Notes: generated by a model from the letters alone, not told the origin. A DNA stretch of 41,724 nt from an uncultured Flavobacteriaceae bacterium (GCA_905479095.1 CAJQLD010000002.1:1-41724), one strand, 5' to 3'. Counted from the stretch's first letter, positions 24,455-33,467 are shown. Numbers and translations: made by a program.

Positions 24455-25801
24455 TTAGTAAAAGTAACTCTCTACTTTTTTAATGGATTGTGGCAAACAA
24501 CACACAACGACTCGATCACCGGAAACAATTTTAAAATCGCCTAAAGCAATAAATCCTTCTTCATCTCGGATGACTCCACCAATAATTGCAGAAAGGGGAA
24601 AAGCGATTTCCTTAATGAATTTATTGCATATTTTTGAGGTTGGTTTTACGACAAACTCAAGCAGCTCCGCTTCCATATTGCTCAACTTAGTCATTGCAAC
24701 CACCTCGCCCCTACGGATGTATCTAAAAATACTATTGGCCGCAAGTAGTTTTTTGTTAATTAAGGTGTCTACTCCAATAGAATGAGACAATTTATAATAA
24801 TCCATGTTTTCAACCAAAGCGATTGTTTTTTTGACCCCCTTAGATTTGGCAACTAAACAAGACATGATATTGGTTTCTGAATTTCCAGTCACAGAAATAA
24901 AAGCATCCATATCATTAATATTTTCTTCATCTAATAGCTCCACATTTCTTCCATCACCATTAATTACTAGGGTGTCAGGAAGCTGTTCAGCTAGATCAAA
25001 AGCTCTGTCTTTTAATTTTTCAACAAGTTTAATGTTGAAGTTTTTGGAAAGATCACAAGCTGTTTTAAAACCAATTTTGCCTCCTCCTAAAATCATCACA
25101 TCTTTAATTTCAGTTTTTTTCTTACCTGTGAGTCGACACAATTCCTCATCACCCCCTTTAGAAGTGATAAAAACGACGCGATCGCCTTCTTTGAAAACGG
25201 TATCTCCTCTAGGAATAATAGTTAAAGGAGAACCGATACGCTGAATTGCGATCGGAATAAAATGGATGTCAGATAACAATTGTGCTGCAACTTTAACTGA
25301 TTTATTAATGATTTTGGCGTCTTTGGAAAGGGACAGTCCAAGCATGGTTAACGCACCTTCTTCAAACTCGTAGGTATCATTAAATACCGACTGACTCAAT
25401 AATAACTCAATTTCAGCAGCTGCCAATGACTCCGGAGAAATAAGCTCATCTATACCAAATTTGGTAAAGCCAACTTCGTCCTTATGATTTATAAATTCGG
25501 GATTAGAAATTCTTGCTATGGTGCGTTTTGCGCCCAGCTGTTTGGCTAATACACAAGATGTAATATTAGACGTTTCAGAAGAGGTCACGGAAATAAATAG
25601 ATCCGAATTTAGAATCCGAGCTTCTTTCAATACAGAAATAGAAGTGGCATCGCCTTTAATTACTTTTATATCCAGATGCGTGTCTGCGTAAACGAGACTT
25701 TCTTTATCCAGATCTATAAGCGTAATTTCTTGTGATTCGTAAGATAAAAGCTTCGCTAAATGAAACCCGACTTCTCCAGCGCCGGCTATAATAATTTTCA
25801 T
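24455..25801 (-). CDS. trkA: Trk potassium transporter NAD-binding regulatory protein TrkA
   Basis: Cytosolic regulator of TrkH, 448 aa, with two tandem RCK modules. The first Rossmann motif is MKIIIAGAGEVGFHLAKLL, with acidic residues closing the second strand (ITLIDLD). The second is DVMILGGGKIGFKTACDLS at about residue 228. Each is followed by a TrkA-C domain (RGDTVFKEGDRVVFIT and ALGDFKIVSGDRVVVCC). Binding of NAD(H) or ATP there controls K+ flux. It is the promoter-proximal gene of the trkA-trkH pair and has a good -7 box upstream. Confidence 0.96.
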   Translation of the reverse strand: MKIIIAGAGEVGFHLAKLLSYESQEITLIDLDKESLVYADTHLDIKVIKGDATSISVLKEARILNSDLFISVTSSETSNITSCVLAKQLGAKRTIARISNPEFINHKDEVGFTKFGIDELISPESLAAAEIELLLSQSVFNDTYEFEEGALTMLGLSLSKDAKIINKSVKVAAQLLSDIHFIPIAIQRIGSPLTIIPRGDTVFKEGDRVVFITSKGGDEELCRLTGKKKTEIKDVMILGGGKIGFKTACDLSKNFNIKLVEKLKDRAFDLAEQLPDTLVINGDGRNVELLDEENINDMDAFISVTGNSETNIMSCLVAKSKGVKKTIALVENMDYYKLSHSIGVDTLINKKLLAANSIFRYIRRGEVVAMTKLSNMEAELLEFVVKPTSKICNKFIKEIAFPLSAIIGGVIRDEEGFIALGDFKIVSGDRVVVCCLPQSIKKVESYFY

Positions 25802-25824
25802 TAATTATCAATTAAAAAGATGCG

Positions 25825-25832
25825 CAAATATA
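25825..25832 (-). promoter_or_regulatory. -7 box (TATATTTG) for trkA-trkH
   Basis: The minus-strand sequence TATATTTG matches TAnnTTTG exactly and ends 23 bases before the trkA ATG. Confidence 0.55.
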
Positions 25833-25905
25833 CGTTATTTTTAGGGATTTGATTACGAATTGTATTTCTTTGCATTGAAATATTAATGAATAGGTCTCAC
25901 TACAT

Positions 25906-26634
25906 ATGTCTGAAAAAATAACGCCTTATAAAAATAGCGAACTTGGTAAAAAACAACAAATCGCTCAAATGTTTGATACCATTTCAAATGAATATGATGA
26001 TTTAAATCGGGTCATCTCTTTTGGAATTGACATCAAATGGCGCAACAAAGTTGTACAAATTGTAGCGGAAAAAAATCCAGAAAACATTCTTGACATTGCG
26101 ACGGGTACTGGCGATTTAGCCATTAATTTAACCCGAACAAAAGCGACTCAAATTATAGGGTTGGACATCAGCGAAGGCATGCTAGAAGTCGGTCGTAAAA
26201 AAATATTGAAAAAACAACTTCATAAAACCATAGACATGGTGGTTGGAGATTCTGAAAACCTTCCTTTTGATGCTGACACATTTGATGCTATTACAGTGGC
26301 CTTTGGAGTTCGAAATTTTGAAAACTTGGAAATTGGCTTAGCGGAAATTCTGAGAGTTTTAAAGCCTGGCGGAATATTTGTGGTTTTAGAAACGTCAGTT
26401 CCAACGAAATTCCCTTTCAAACAAGGGTATTATCTGCATAATAAAATTGTACTGCCGCTTGTTGGGAAACTATTTTCTAAAGATAAAGTTGCGTACAGTT
26501 ATTTGAGTGAATCAGCTTCAAAATTCCCTTATGGAAATGCTTTCAACAATATTTTGGATAAAACAGGGTTTACTTCTTCGAAAGCCTACCCACAAACATT
26601 TGGAGTAGCAACTATTTATACTGCTACAAAATAA
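25906..26634 (+). CDS. ubiE: demethylmenaquinone methyltransferase
   Basis: SAM-dependent C-methyltransferase that makes menaquinone from demethylmenaquinone, the last step of the pathway; 242 aa. Motif I is ILDIATGTGDLAINL (about residues 65-79). The UbiE/COQ5 signatures YDDLNRVISFGIDIKWR and the LRVLKPGGIFVVLETSVP to HNKIVLPLVG region are clear. Flavobacteria use menaquinone, the electron acceptor of the NQR encoded in the same window, so the menaquinone role (menG) is preferred over ubiquinone. porT begins five bases after the stop. Confidence 0.95.
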   Translation: MSEKITPYKNSELGKKQQIAQMFDTISNEYDDLNRVISFGIDIKWRNKVVQIVAEKNPENILDIATGTGDLAINLTRTKATQIIGLDISEGMLEVGRKKILKKQLHKTIDMVVGDSENLPFDADTFDAITVAFGVRNFENLEIGLAEILRVLKPGGIFVVLETSVPTKFPFKQGYYLHNKIVLPLVGKLFSKDKVAYSYLSESASKFPYGNAFNNILDKTGFTSSKAYPQTFGVATIYTATK

Positions 26635-26639
26635 CACCA

Positions 26640-27353
26640 ATGAAGTACGTTTTATTAATCCTATTGACTTTAATGACCGTTCAGTTTACTGAAGCGCAAT
26701 GGTTCAGTAAAGAAAAGGTGATAAATAATGAAAATTTTGATAAAAAGACGATTTCATATGGATATTACCTTGGGTTTAATTCCTACGATTTTAATTTAGA
26801 CTACTTTCAAGACCAAAAAGACATTCAAGTGACGACATCTACTGGGTTTAATGTCGGTCTTTTGGGGAACTTACGAATTAACGACTACATTGATATTCGT
26901 TTAGAGCCAGGCTTGGTGATTTCGAGTCGGATTTTAAACTATGACTCTAGTTATTTTAATGGAATTGGCTTTGAGGATAAAGATCTGACGCGTGAAATTC
27001 GTTCGACTTTTATTCATATTCCCTTACTAATCAAGTTATCTACAAAGCGACTCAATAATATTAAACCATTTATTGTTGGTGGATTTTCTACGGCTTTAAA
27101 CTTGTCGAGCCAACAAGACAATCCAGAAGATAACAGCAATCGAATTTTTCGACTTAAAAAAAATAATTTGTATTATGAACTCGGGATTGGAATTGATCTT
27201 TTTTTAGAATGGTTCAAATTCACTCCTTCAATTCGAGGTGTATTTTCTATGAAAGATGAATTAGTAAAAGATATCGACCCAAACAGCCCTTGGACAAGTA
27301 ATATTTCCCAAATGCAAACAAGAGGCTTGTTTATCAATTTTACGTTTCAATAA
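26640..27353 (+). CDS. porT: PorT family outer-membrane protein (type IX secretion)
   Basis: A 237-aa exported protein with signal peptide MKYVLLILLTLMTVQFTEAQ and the repeated amphipathic strands of a small outer-membrane beta-barrel (YGYYLGFNSYDFNLDY, TGFNVGLLGNLRINDYIDIRLEPGLVIS, FIHIPLLIKLSTKRLNNIKPFIVGG, ELGIGIDLFLEWFKFTPSIRGVFSM). It ends in Phe-Gln, FINFTFQ. These segments and its position directly after ubiE agree with flavobacterial PorT/SprT, required for type IX secretion. The generic label would be porin-family outer-membrane protein. Its last 14 bases overlap the end of the convergent RNA methyltransferase gene. Confidence 0.85.
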   Translation: MKYVLLILLTLMTVQFTEAQWFSKEKVINNENFDKKTISYGYYLGFNSYDFNLDYFQDQKDIQVTTSTGFNVGLLGNLRINDYIDIRLEPGLVISSRILNYDSSYFNGIGFEDKDLTREIRSTFIHIPLLIKLSTKRLNNIKPFIVGGFSTALNLSSQQDNPEDNSNRIFRLKKNNLYYELGIGIDLFLEWFKFTPSIRGVFSMKDELVKDIDPNSPWTSNISQMQTRGLFINFTFQ

Positions 27354-28071
27354 GATTTCTCTTAAACTCACTTAGAATAATCGCCGTTGCATTGGCTACG
27401 TTTAAGCTTTCTGTCTGCTTAAGTTTTCCAAATCTTGGTATCGAAAGTCGTTTTGTAACTAAAGCCTCAACCTCTTGAGAAATTCCGTTAGCTTCGTTTC
27501 CAAGAACAAGAACTCCGGAAGTTGGCAGTTTTTCCTTGTATATAGAAGAACCATCCATAAAAGTTCCTATGCAATTAGGAGCTAAAAGCAACGCCTTTTT
27601 AAGATCTACATAACTGATATTCACACGCGAATGGGAACCCATACCGGCTTGCACAACTTTTGGATTGTAGCAGTCTACCGTGGCTTCGCTACACACCAAA
27701 TCTTGAATACCAAACCAATCACACAAACGAATAATAGTCCCTAGATTTCCCGGGTCATTTACATCATCAAGGGCCACGACAAGAGCAGACCAATGAATTG
27801 GTTTTTGTGCTGGAATTTTAAACGTAGCCAACACATTGTTGGGAGAACTAAATCCACTAATTTTTGAAAGTTCTTTTGAACTGACTTCTGTAAATTTTTG
27901 ATTATAGGACACATAACGGTTATCTACTGCGAAAATTTCAACTAATTCATAGTCAGAGTTTAAAAACTCTTGTACGACTTTGACCCCTTCTACCGCAAAT
28001 AACTGGTGCTGCTGTCTAAACTTTTTTTGCTTAAGACTGGTGATTAACTTTATTTGGCTTTTAGTTAACAT
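27340..28071 (-). CDS. TrmH/SpoU family RNA 2'-O-methyltransferase
   Basis: A 243-aa SPOUT-fold methyltransferase acting on tRNA or rRNA ribose. The N-terminal substrate-binding domain (KKFRQQHQLFAVEGVKVVQEF) is followed by the three SpoU motifs: VALDDVNDPGNLGTIIRLCDWFG, then VLVLGNEANGISQEVEAL, and IPRFGKLKQTESLNVANATAIILSEF, which forms the trefoil knot that binds SAM. The exact nucleotide target cannot be read from sequence. It lies between porT and tamL on the opposite strand, and overlaps porT by 14 bases at the 3' ends. Confidence 0.92.
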   Translation of the reverse strand: MLTKSQIKLITSLKQKKFRQQHQLFAVEGVKVVQEFLNSDYELVEIFAVDNRYVSYNQKFTEVSSKELSKISGFSSPNNVLATFKIPAQKPIHWSALVVALDDVNDPGNLGTIIRLCDWFGIQDLVCSEATVDCYNPKVVQAGMGSHSRVNISYVDLKKALLLAPNCIGTFMDGSSIYKEKLPTSGVLVLGNEANGISQEVEALVTKRLSIPRFGKLKQTESLNVANATAIILSEFKRNLIET

Positions 28072-28081
28072 CTAAAAAATG

Positions 28082-28089
28082 TACTTTTG
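28082..28089 (+). promoter_or_regulatory. -7 box (TACTTTTG) for tamL
   Basis: TACTTTTG fits TAnnTTTG and lies 43 bases before the TTG start of tamL. Confidence 0.45.
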
Positions 28090-28132
28090 ATTATTAATAA
28101 TTTAGAATGTAAATCTAAATTTTATTTATTGA

Positions 28133-30688
28133 TTGTTGAGACAAACACTAACAAAAATAATTTTATTAGTTCTAATAACCCATATATTCACAGGCTGTGA
28201 TATGGTAAAACGAGTTGCGTCTACAGATCATTTATTAAAGGAAAATAATTTTTACATCAACGGGGAGAAGAAAGGTTCTGAATTACTTACAAATTTATCA
28301 TTTCAAAAAACAAATACAGCTTTAGCGGGCTATCCAATTGGCTTACATTTATATAGTTTAGCACGCCCAAACAGAGATTCTATTTTTGAAGCTTGGTTAA
28401 AAAAGAACCCCAAACGAAAACAACGTTTAATTTCAAAATTATCAGAGAAACAACTCAATCAATTAAAAAACTCAGCATTAGGGTTTAATAGCTGGCTCAA
28501 AAAAATCGGCGAAGCTCCTGTGGTGTTGGATTCGATGAAAATAAAAAAAACAAAAAAAAACCTAGAGCGCTACTATTTTTCCAACGGATGGTTTGATCGA
28601 ACTATTGACTATGACGTTGAAGTTCTTTCTGAAAAACAGGCGAAGGTTGACTACAAAATTACCACTGGAGATGCGTATCATTTAGATAGTATTTCGAGTC
28701 GTATTGACAGTCCAATAATTGATACACTCTACAACAAGCTAGCCATTAGTTCACATCTAATAAAAGGAACACAATTTAAGACTTCAAATTTTGAAAAAGA
28801 GCGATCTCGACTCACCAATGCTTTTAGGAATTCGGGAGTTTTTCATTTTTCTCAAGATTATATTCGATTCGAAAACGATACTATTGGAACCAAAAAAAAC
28901 GTAAACGTATCGGTTCAAATTCAAAACAGAATTATTAGAAATGAAGATTCTATAACGCGGGTTCCGTTTGAAATTTACCGCATTAAAGACGTCAATATCT
29001 ATACGGATGCGACGTTTGAAAACCGCTCAAAAAGTGTTCAAGACTCCATATCATATGACAATTATAACCTCTACAGTTATAATAATATGAATTATTTACC
29101 AAAGGCATTAACCAAAGCGGTCCTAATTTCAAAAGGGTCTATTTTTAGAGATATCGATCGCAGCCGAACCTACCGCTATTTGAATGAATTAAAAACATTT
29201 AAATATCCAAATATTGAATATATTGAAAACATTGCCGACACAACACTAACCGCCAATATTTACTTGACTCCAAAGAAAAAATATGGTTTAGGGTTTGACG
29301 TGAATTTATCTCAAAGCAACATTCAAAAAGTAGGTGTTTCTTTTAGTAGTGGTGTTGTAATTAGAAATATTTTTAAAGGCGCTGAAACGCTTCAAGTTTC
29401 TGTTTTAGGCGCTATTGGAGCCTCAAAAGACGGAGCGAAAACCGATGCTAAATTTTTTGATATTAATGAATTAGGAGCCGATATAAAACTGAATCTCCCT
29501 CGTTTGTTTTTCCCATTTAACACCGAAAAAATCATCCCCAAATACATGTCACCTAGTACCCAAATTAGTACTGGATTTACAGGTCAAACAAATATTGGAT
29601 TAGACAAACAAACTATTAATGGAACCTTTGGATACCGCTGGTTTCCTTCCGAAAAAGTAACCAATACATTGGATTTGGTGAATATGCAGTATGTAAGGAA
29701 TTTGAATCCAAACAACTTTTTTAGTGTGTATCGTAACTCATTCAATCGATTAGACAACATAGCGACTCAAACCTACGAGACTCCAATAGAATACCTAAAC
29801 ACCACTAGCAATGGGCAAACAGAACTTATCGTGTCTAGAGCTGATGATTTCATAAACTTGGTAACGACCGATGATTTATTTCAAAGCTCAAATCCAAATG
29901 ATTATCAGACCGTTAGAAACATTAAAGAACGTAAAAACAGATTAATTCAAGATAACTTTATTTTGGCTAGCAACTTTAATTACTTAAGAAATAGTCGCGT
30001 AAATTCTTTGGATAGCGATTTTTCAATATTTAGATTTAAGTTGGAACTTGCTGGAAACCTACTCTACAGTGCATCAAAATTATTAAATTTAAAAAGTAAT
30101 TCTGAAAATGCTTTTGAAGTCAATGGCGTTCCGTTTTCTCAATATATTAAGACTGAAATTGATCACATTAGACTTTGGGATTTAGGTCGAAGTAATGTGC
30201 TTGCATTGCGAAGTTTTTTTGGAATTGCAATTCCAGTGGGTAATGCATCAAGCATTCCGTTCTCTAAAAGTTTTTTTGCAGGCGGTTCCAATGACAACAG
30301 AGCCTGGACCGCTTATGATTTAGGACCTGGAAGTTCGGGGAATAATAATGAATTTAACGAAGCGAATCTTAAAATTGCATTCAGCATAGAACATCGTTAT
30401 AATTTATTTGGAAATCTTAATGGTGCCTTCTTTGTGGATGCTGGGAACATTTGGAATGTACTAGATGATGTGACCGACGAAAGGGCCACTTTTGACACAC
30501 TTCAATCTTTAGAAGATATTGCGGTCGGAGCAGGTATAGGTTTACGTTATGATTTTGATTATTTCATATTCAGATTTGATACTGGTTTTAAAGCCTATGA
30601 CCCCACCTATGGGGATCAAAATCGTTGGTTAAATGATTTCAATTTTAGTAAAGCCGTTTACAATATTGGAATTAATTATCCTTTCTAG
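28133..30688 (+). CDS. tamL: translocation and assembly module lipoprotein TamL (BamA/TamA family), TTG start
   Basis: Outer-membrane Omp85-family protein, 851 aa. In Bacteroidota TamL is a lipidated TamA counterpart thought to partner TamB. The signal RQTLTKIILLVLITHIFTGC ends in a lipobox Cys. Residues about 30-390 contain POTRA-like repeats (for example VDYKITTGDAYHLDSIS and YRIKDVNIYTDATF). The last about 450 form the 16-stranded barrel with the family block FFAGGSNDNRAWTAYDLGPGS and an aromatic C terminus. A stop codon immediately precedes TTG 28133, and the first ATG would remove the signal peptide, so TTG (28133 or 28136) must initiate. tamB is not adjacent. Confidence 0.9.
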   Translation: MLRQTLTKIILLVLITHIFTGCDMVKRVASTDHLLKENNFYINGEKKGSELLTNLSFQKTNTALAGYPIGLHLYSLARPNRDSIFEAWLKKNPKRKQRLISKLSEKQLNQLKNSALGFNSWLKKIGEAPVVLDSMKIKKTKKNLERYYFSNGWFDRTIDYDVEVLSEKQAKVDYKITTGDAYHLDSISSRIDSPIIDTLYNKLAISSHLIKGTQFKTSNFEKERSRLTNAFRNSGVFHFSQDYIRFENDTIGTKKNVNVSVQIQNRIIRNEDSITRVPFEIYRIKDVNIYTDATFENRSKSVQDSISYDNYNLYSYNNMNYLPKALTKAVLISKGSIFRDIDRSRTYRYLNELKTFKYPNIEYIENIADTTLTANIYLTPKKKYGLGFDVNLSQSNIQKVGVSFSSGVVIRNIFKGAETLQVSVLGAIGASKDGAKTDAKFFDINELGADIKLNLPRLFFPFNTEKIIPKYMSPSTQISTGFTGQTNIGLDKQTINGTFGYRWFPSEKVTNTLDLVNMQYVRNLNPNNFFSVYRNSFNRLDNIATQTYETPIEYLNTTSNGQTELIVSRADDFINLVTTDDLFQSSNPNDYQTVRNIKERKNRLIQDNFILASNFNYLRNSRVNSLDSDFSIFRFKLELAGNLLYSASKLLNLKSNSENAFEVNGVPFSQYIKTEIDHIRLWDLGRSNVLALRSFFGIAIPVGNASSIPFSKSFFAGGSNDNRAWTAYDLGPGSSGNNNEFNEANLKIAFSIEHRYNLFGNLNGAFFVDAGNIWNVLDDVTDERATFDTLQSLEDIAVGAGIGLRYDFDYFIFRFDTGFKAYDPTYGDQNRWLNDFNFSKAVYNIGINYPF

Positions 30689-30700
30689 AAAGTTCGTAAT

Positions 30701-30712
30701 AACGATATCGTT
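30701..30712. other. 12-bp palindrome after tamL
   Basis: AACGATATCGTT is a perfect palindrome 12 bases after the tamL stop and 89 bases before fbaA. It has no loop and only a mixed T-rich run (TTTTCG) after it, so it is a poor terminator. It may be an operator for fbaA or a chance occurrence. Confidence 0.3.
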
Positions 30713-30770
30713 TTCGTATAATAATCCATTAATCCCGACCAATTTAGGGTTCAAAATTATATATAATCAT

Positions 30771-30778
30771 TACTTTTA
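30771..30778 (+). promoter_or_regulatory. weak -7-like box (TACTTTTA) for fbaA
   Basis: TACTTTTA misses the TAnnTTTG consensus by the last base and lies 23 bases before the fbaA ATG. It is the best candidate in the 113-base tamL-fbaA gap. Confidence 0.3.
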
Positions 30779-30801
30779 CAGCCATTATAAAAACCAATAG
30801 A

Positions 30802-31869
30802 ATGAGTCATAACATCAAACCAGGCGTTGCTACAGGACGTGAAGTTCAAGAAATTTTCAAACTTGCTAAAGAAAAAGGATTCGCCCTTCCAGCGGTGAAT
30901 GTCATTGGCTCAAACACAATAAACGGTGTTCTTGAGACTGCTAAAGAATTAAATGCTCCAGTAATTATTCAATTTTCAAATGGAGGCGGACAATTTAATG
31001 CAGGAAAAGGACTTTCTAACGAGGGACAAAAAGCAGCAATTGCAGGATCTATCGCAGGGGCAAAACACATTCACGAAATGGCGTTGGCTTATGGCGTGCC
31101 TGTAATTTTACACACCGATCACTGTTCAAAAAAATTATTACCTTGGATTGATGGATTGTTAGACGCAAGTGAGGTTCATTTTGCTCAAACTGGAAAATCA
31201 TTATACAGCTCTCACATGATTGATTTATCTGAAGAGCCTATTGAAGAAAATATCGCTATTTGTAAAACCTATTTAGAACGCATGTCCAAAATGGGAATGA
31301 CGCTTGAAATTGAATTAGGGATTACTGGTGGTGAAGAAGATGGTGTTGACAATAGTGATGTTGATGTTTCAAAATTATACACACAACCCGAAGAAGTTGC
31401 TTATGCTTATGAAGAGCTTAGTAAAGTAAGTGATCAGTTTACAATTGCAGCAGCTTTTGGAAATGTTCATGGAGTTTACAAACCGGGTAACGTTAAATTG
31501 ACGCCGAAAATTTTAAAGAATTCTCAAGAATTTGTCACTAAAAAATACAATGTTTCTGAAAACCATATTGATTTTGTATTTCATGGTGGATCCGGTTCAA
31601 CAGTAGAAGAAATTAGAGAAGGAATTTCTTACGGAGTGATCAAAATGAATATCGATACAGATATGCAATATGCATTCATGACTGGAATTCGTGATGATTT
31701 TAAAACCAATGAAGCGTATTTAGCCGCTCAAATTGGCAATCCAGACGGAGCAGATGTTCCTAACAAAAAGTACTATGACCCAAGACGTTGGCTACGTGAA
31801 GGTGAAAAAGCATTCATTTCAAGACTTAAAAAAGCATTTGAGGATTTAAATAATGTCGATACATTATAA
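30802..31869 (+). CDS. fbaA: class II fructose-bisphosphate aldolase
   Basis: Zn2+-dependent aldolase of glycolysis/gluconeogenesis splitting fructose 1,6-bisphosphate; 355 aa, the long class IIA (E. coli FbaA) form. HTDHCSKKLLPWIDGLLD carries the catalytic Asp106 and zinc ligand His107. ELGITGGEEDGVDN is the second signature, AAFGNVHGVYKPGNVKL holds the next His ligand, and DFVFHGGSGSTVEEI the third, with the Gly/Ser phosphate-binding loop. NIDTDMQYAF completes the site. It precedes accD by 48 bases. Confidence 0.97.
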   Translation: MSHNIKPGVATGREVQEIFKLAKEKGFALPAVNVIGSNTINGVLETAKELNAPVIIQFSNGGGQFNAGKGLSNEGQKAAIAGSIAGAKHIHEMALAYGVPVILHTDHCSKKLLPWIDGLLDASEVHFAQTGKSLYSSHMIDLSEEPIEENIAICKTYLERMSKMGMTLEIELGITGGEEDGVDNSDVDVSKLYTQPEEVAYAYEELSKVSDQFTIAAAFGNVHGVYKPGNVKLTPKILKNSQEFVTKKYNVSENHIDFVFHGGSGSTVEEIREGISYGVIKMNIDTDMQYAFMTGIRDDFKTNEAYLAAQIGNPDGADVPNKKYYDPRRWLREGEKAFISRLKKAFEDLNNVDTL

Positions 31870-31877
31870 AATTTGTG

Positions 31878-31885
31878 TAGATTTG
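31878..31885 (+). promoter_or_regulatory. -7 box (TAGATTTG) for accD
   Basis: TAGATTTG fits TAnnTTTG and lies 32 bases before the accD ATG, within the 48-base gap after fbaA. accD may thus be transcribed separately. Confidence 0.45.
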
Positions 31886-31917
31886 TACTTTAATTTTACC
31901 TTTTAGACACTTATTAC

Positions 31918-32775
31918 ATGGCTTGGTTCAAAAGAAAAGACAAAGGAATACAAACACCTACAGAGGCGAAACGCGACACTCCTAAAGGACTTTGGTATAA
32001 ATCCCCTACAGGAAAAGTTGTAGAAACAGAGGAACTCGAAAGGAATTACTATGTAAGTCCTGAAGATGGCTATCATGTTCGTGTTGGGAGTGATGAATAT
32101 TTTAAAATGCTTTTTGACGATAATATATACAAAGAGTTACATCCAAATATTACATCTAAAGACCCTTTAAAGTTTGTTGACAATAAGGCCTACACGGATC
32201 GTTTGAAGGCCGCGCAATCGAAAACAAATTTAAAAGATGCCGTACGAACTGCTGTTGGAAAATCCAAAGGAAAGGATCTTGTCATCGCCTGTATGGACTT
32301 TAGTTTTATTGGGGGCTCTATGGGATCTGTTGTAGGAGAAAAAATTGCGCGTGCTGCCGATTATGCCATTGAAAACAACACCCCGTTCATGATCATCTCT
32401 AAATCTGGTGGTGCACGAATGATGGAAGCAGCCTTGTCGTTAATGCAACTCGCCAAAACTTCAGTGAAGTTAGCGCAATTAGCCGAAGCTGGAATTCCTT
32501 ACATCTCGCTCTGTACAGACCCCACAACAGGTGGTACGACGGCTTCATTTGCAATGTTAGGAGATATCAATATTAGCGAACCAGGAGCACTGATTGGATT
32601 TGCAGGGCCTCGTGTAGTAAGAGATACGACTGGTAAAGAATTACCCGAAGGGTTTCAAACGGCTGAATTTGTGAAAGAGCATGGATTTTTAGATTTCATA
32701 ACACATCGTAGTGAACTAAAAAATAAAATAAATTTGTACCTGGATCTCATCCAAAACAAACCATTAAGAAATTAA
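31918..32775 (+). CDS. accD: acetyl-CoA carboxylase carboxyltransferase subunit beta, without zinc finger
   Basis: Half of the carboxyltransferase that makes malonyl-CoA for fatty acid synthesis, partnered by AccA encoded elsewhere; 285 aa. The crotonase-like core is intact: [24 protein letters not shown], then [34 protein letters not shown] and IGFAGPRVV. The N terminus aligns with the usual zinc domain (W-x-K...ELERN...), but all four zinc cysteines are missing: [20 protein letters not shown] and [13 protein letters not shown]. The first cysteine is residue 125. The rest is normal, so this is a cysteine-free variant domain rather than a truncation. Confidence 0.96.
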   Translation: MAWFKRKDKGIQTPTEAKRDTPKGLWYKSPTGKVVETEELERNYYVSPEDGYHVRVGSDEYFKMLFDDNIYKELHPNITSKDPLKFVDNKAYTDRLKAAQSKTNLKDAVRTAVGKSKGKDLVIACMDFSFIGGSMGSVVGEKIARAADYAIENNTPFMIISKSGGARMMEAALSLMQLAKTSVKLAQLAEAGIPYISLCTDPTTGGTTASFAMLGDINISEPGALIGFAGPRVVRDTTGKELPEGFQTAEFVKEHGFLDFITHRSELKNKINLYLDLIQNKPLRN

Positions 32776-32791
32776 TCTAAAAACAAATACT

Positions 32792-33328
32792 ATGAAAATT
32801 ATTTCAAAAATTAGTGTGTTACTTTTAACAATGATAGCTGTCATCTCGTGTGACAAATTAGAAGAATTAGCGGATATCGATTTCACTCAAAGCTTTACGG
32901 AGACTGTTAGTGTGAATGTCACCGAAGAGTCTGAAACTCCTCAAAGTTGGTCCGAGTCCTCAACGATCAATATTGCATCGAATTCTATGGTTCAAGAATA
33001 CAAAGATTTAATTAAAAATATAACCATCAACAGTTTAGAGTTTAAAATCGACGGTTTTTTAGGTGCTGAAGATGCAACAATATCTGATGCTTCAATGAGT
33101 TTTGGTGAAACCAGCATTACACTCGAAGACATTAACCTTGAAGAATCTGACACCAACAATACCGTATATACTGTGAGTGATGCTTCACAATTAAATGCGA
33201 TTGCTGACGAATTACAAGAAGCCAATCTAATTACAGCGACTTTATCTGGAACTATCAGTGGTACTCCAGTGAAATTTGATGTAATCATCACTTTAAATAT
33301 TACTGTAACGGCGAATGCATTACAATAA
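32792..33328 (+). CDS. small hypothetical lipoprotein
   Basis: A 178-aa exported protein of unknown function. MKIISKISVLLLTMIAVISCDK is a lipoprotein signal (Cys20). The mature part is acidic and rich in Ser, Thr, Ile and Val in alternating patterns (SFTETVSVNVTEES, SSTINIASN, ITINSLEFKIDGF, LITATLSGTISGTPVKFDVIITLNITVTA), which suggests a beta-sandwich. There are no cysteines after the lipobox and no motif I can name. It sits between accD (16 bases upstream) and a strong terminator before rpsO. Confidence 0.75.
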   Translation: MKIISKISVLLLTMIAVISCDKLEELADIDFTQSFTETVSVNVTEESETPQSWSESSTINIASNSMVQEYKDLIKNITINSLEFKIDGFLGAEDATISDASMSFGETSITLEDINLEESDTNNTVYTVSDASQLNAIADELQEANLITATLSGTISGTPVKFDVIITLNITVTANALQ

Positions 33329-33346
33329 TATCTGTTAACAGCACAC

Positions 33347-33375
33347 AAAAAAAGAGCCAAATGGCTCTTTTTTTT
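33347..33375 (+). terminator. rho-independent terminator after the lipoprotein gene
   Basis: GAGCCA pairs with TGGCTC around an AA loop, flanked by seven A and eight T that lengthen the stem and form the U-tract. It lies 18 bases after the lipoprotein stop and isolates rpsO transcription. Confidence 0.88.
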
Positions 33376-33453
33376 GGCTTGGTTTTGAAATTTCAGAGAA
33401 TCCTCTTTCAAAATAAAATAGATAACTAAACCCTTTAGATTCCTAAAAATCAT

Positions 33454-33461
33454 TATATTTG
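33454..33461 (+). promoter_or_regulatory. -7 box (TATATTTG) for rpsO
   Basis: TATATTTG matches TAnnTTTG exactly and lies 57 bases before the rpsO ATG, leaving a leader of about 50 bases that contains a small hairpin. Confidence 0.6.
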
Positions 33462-33467
33462 CCAACT

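Noticed and set aside
24804-25244. 146-codon plus-strand frame inside trkA
   Set aside because: Antisense to conserved TrkA domains; Ser/Pro-rich low-information translation and no promoter.
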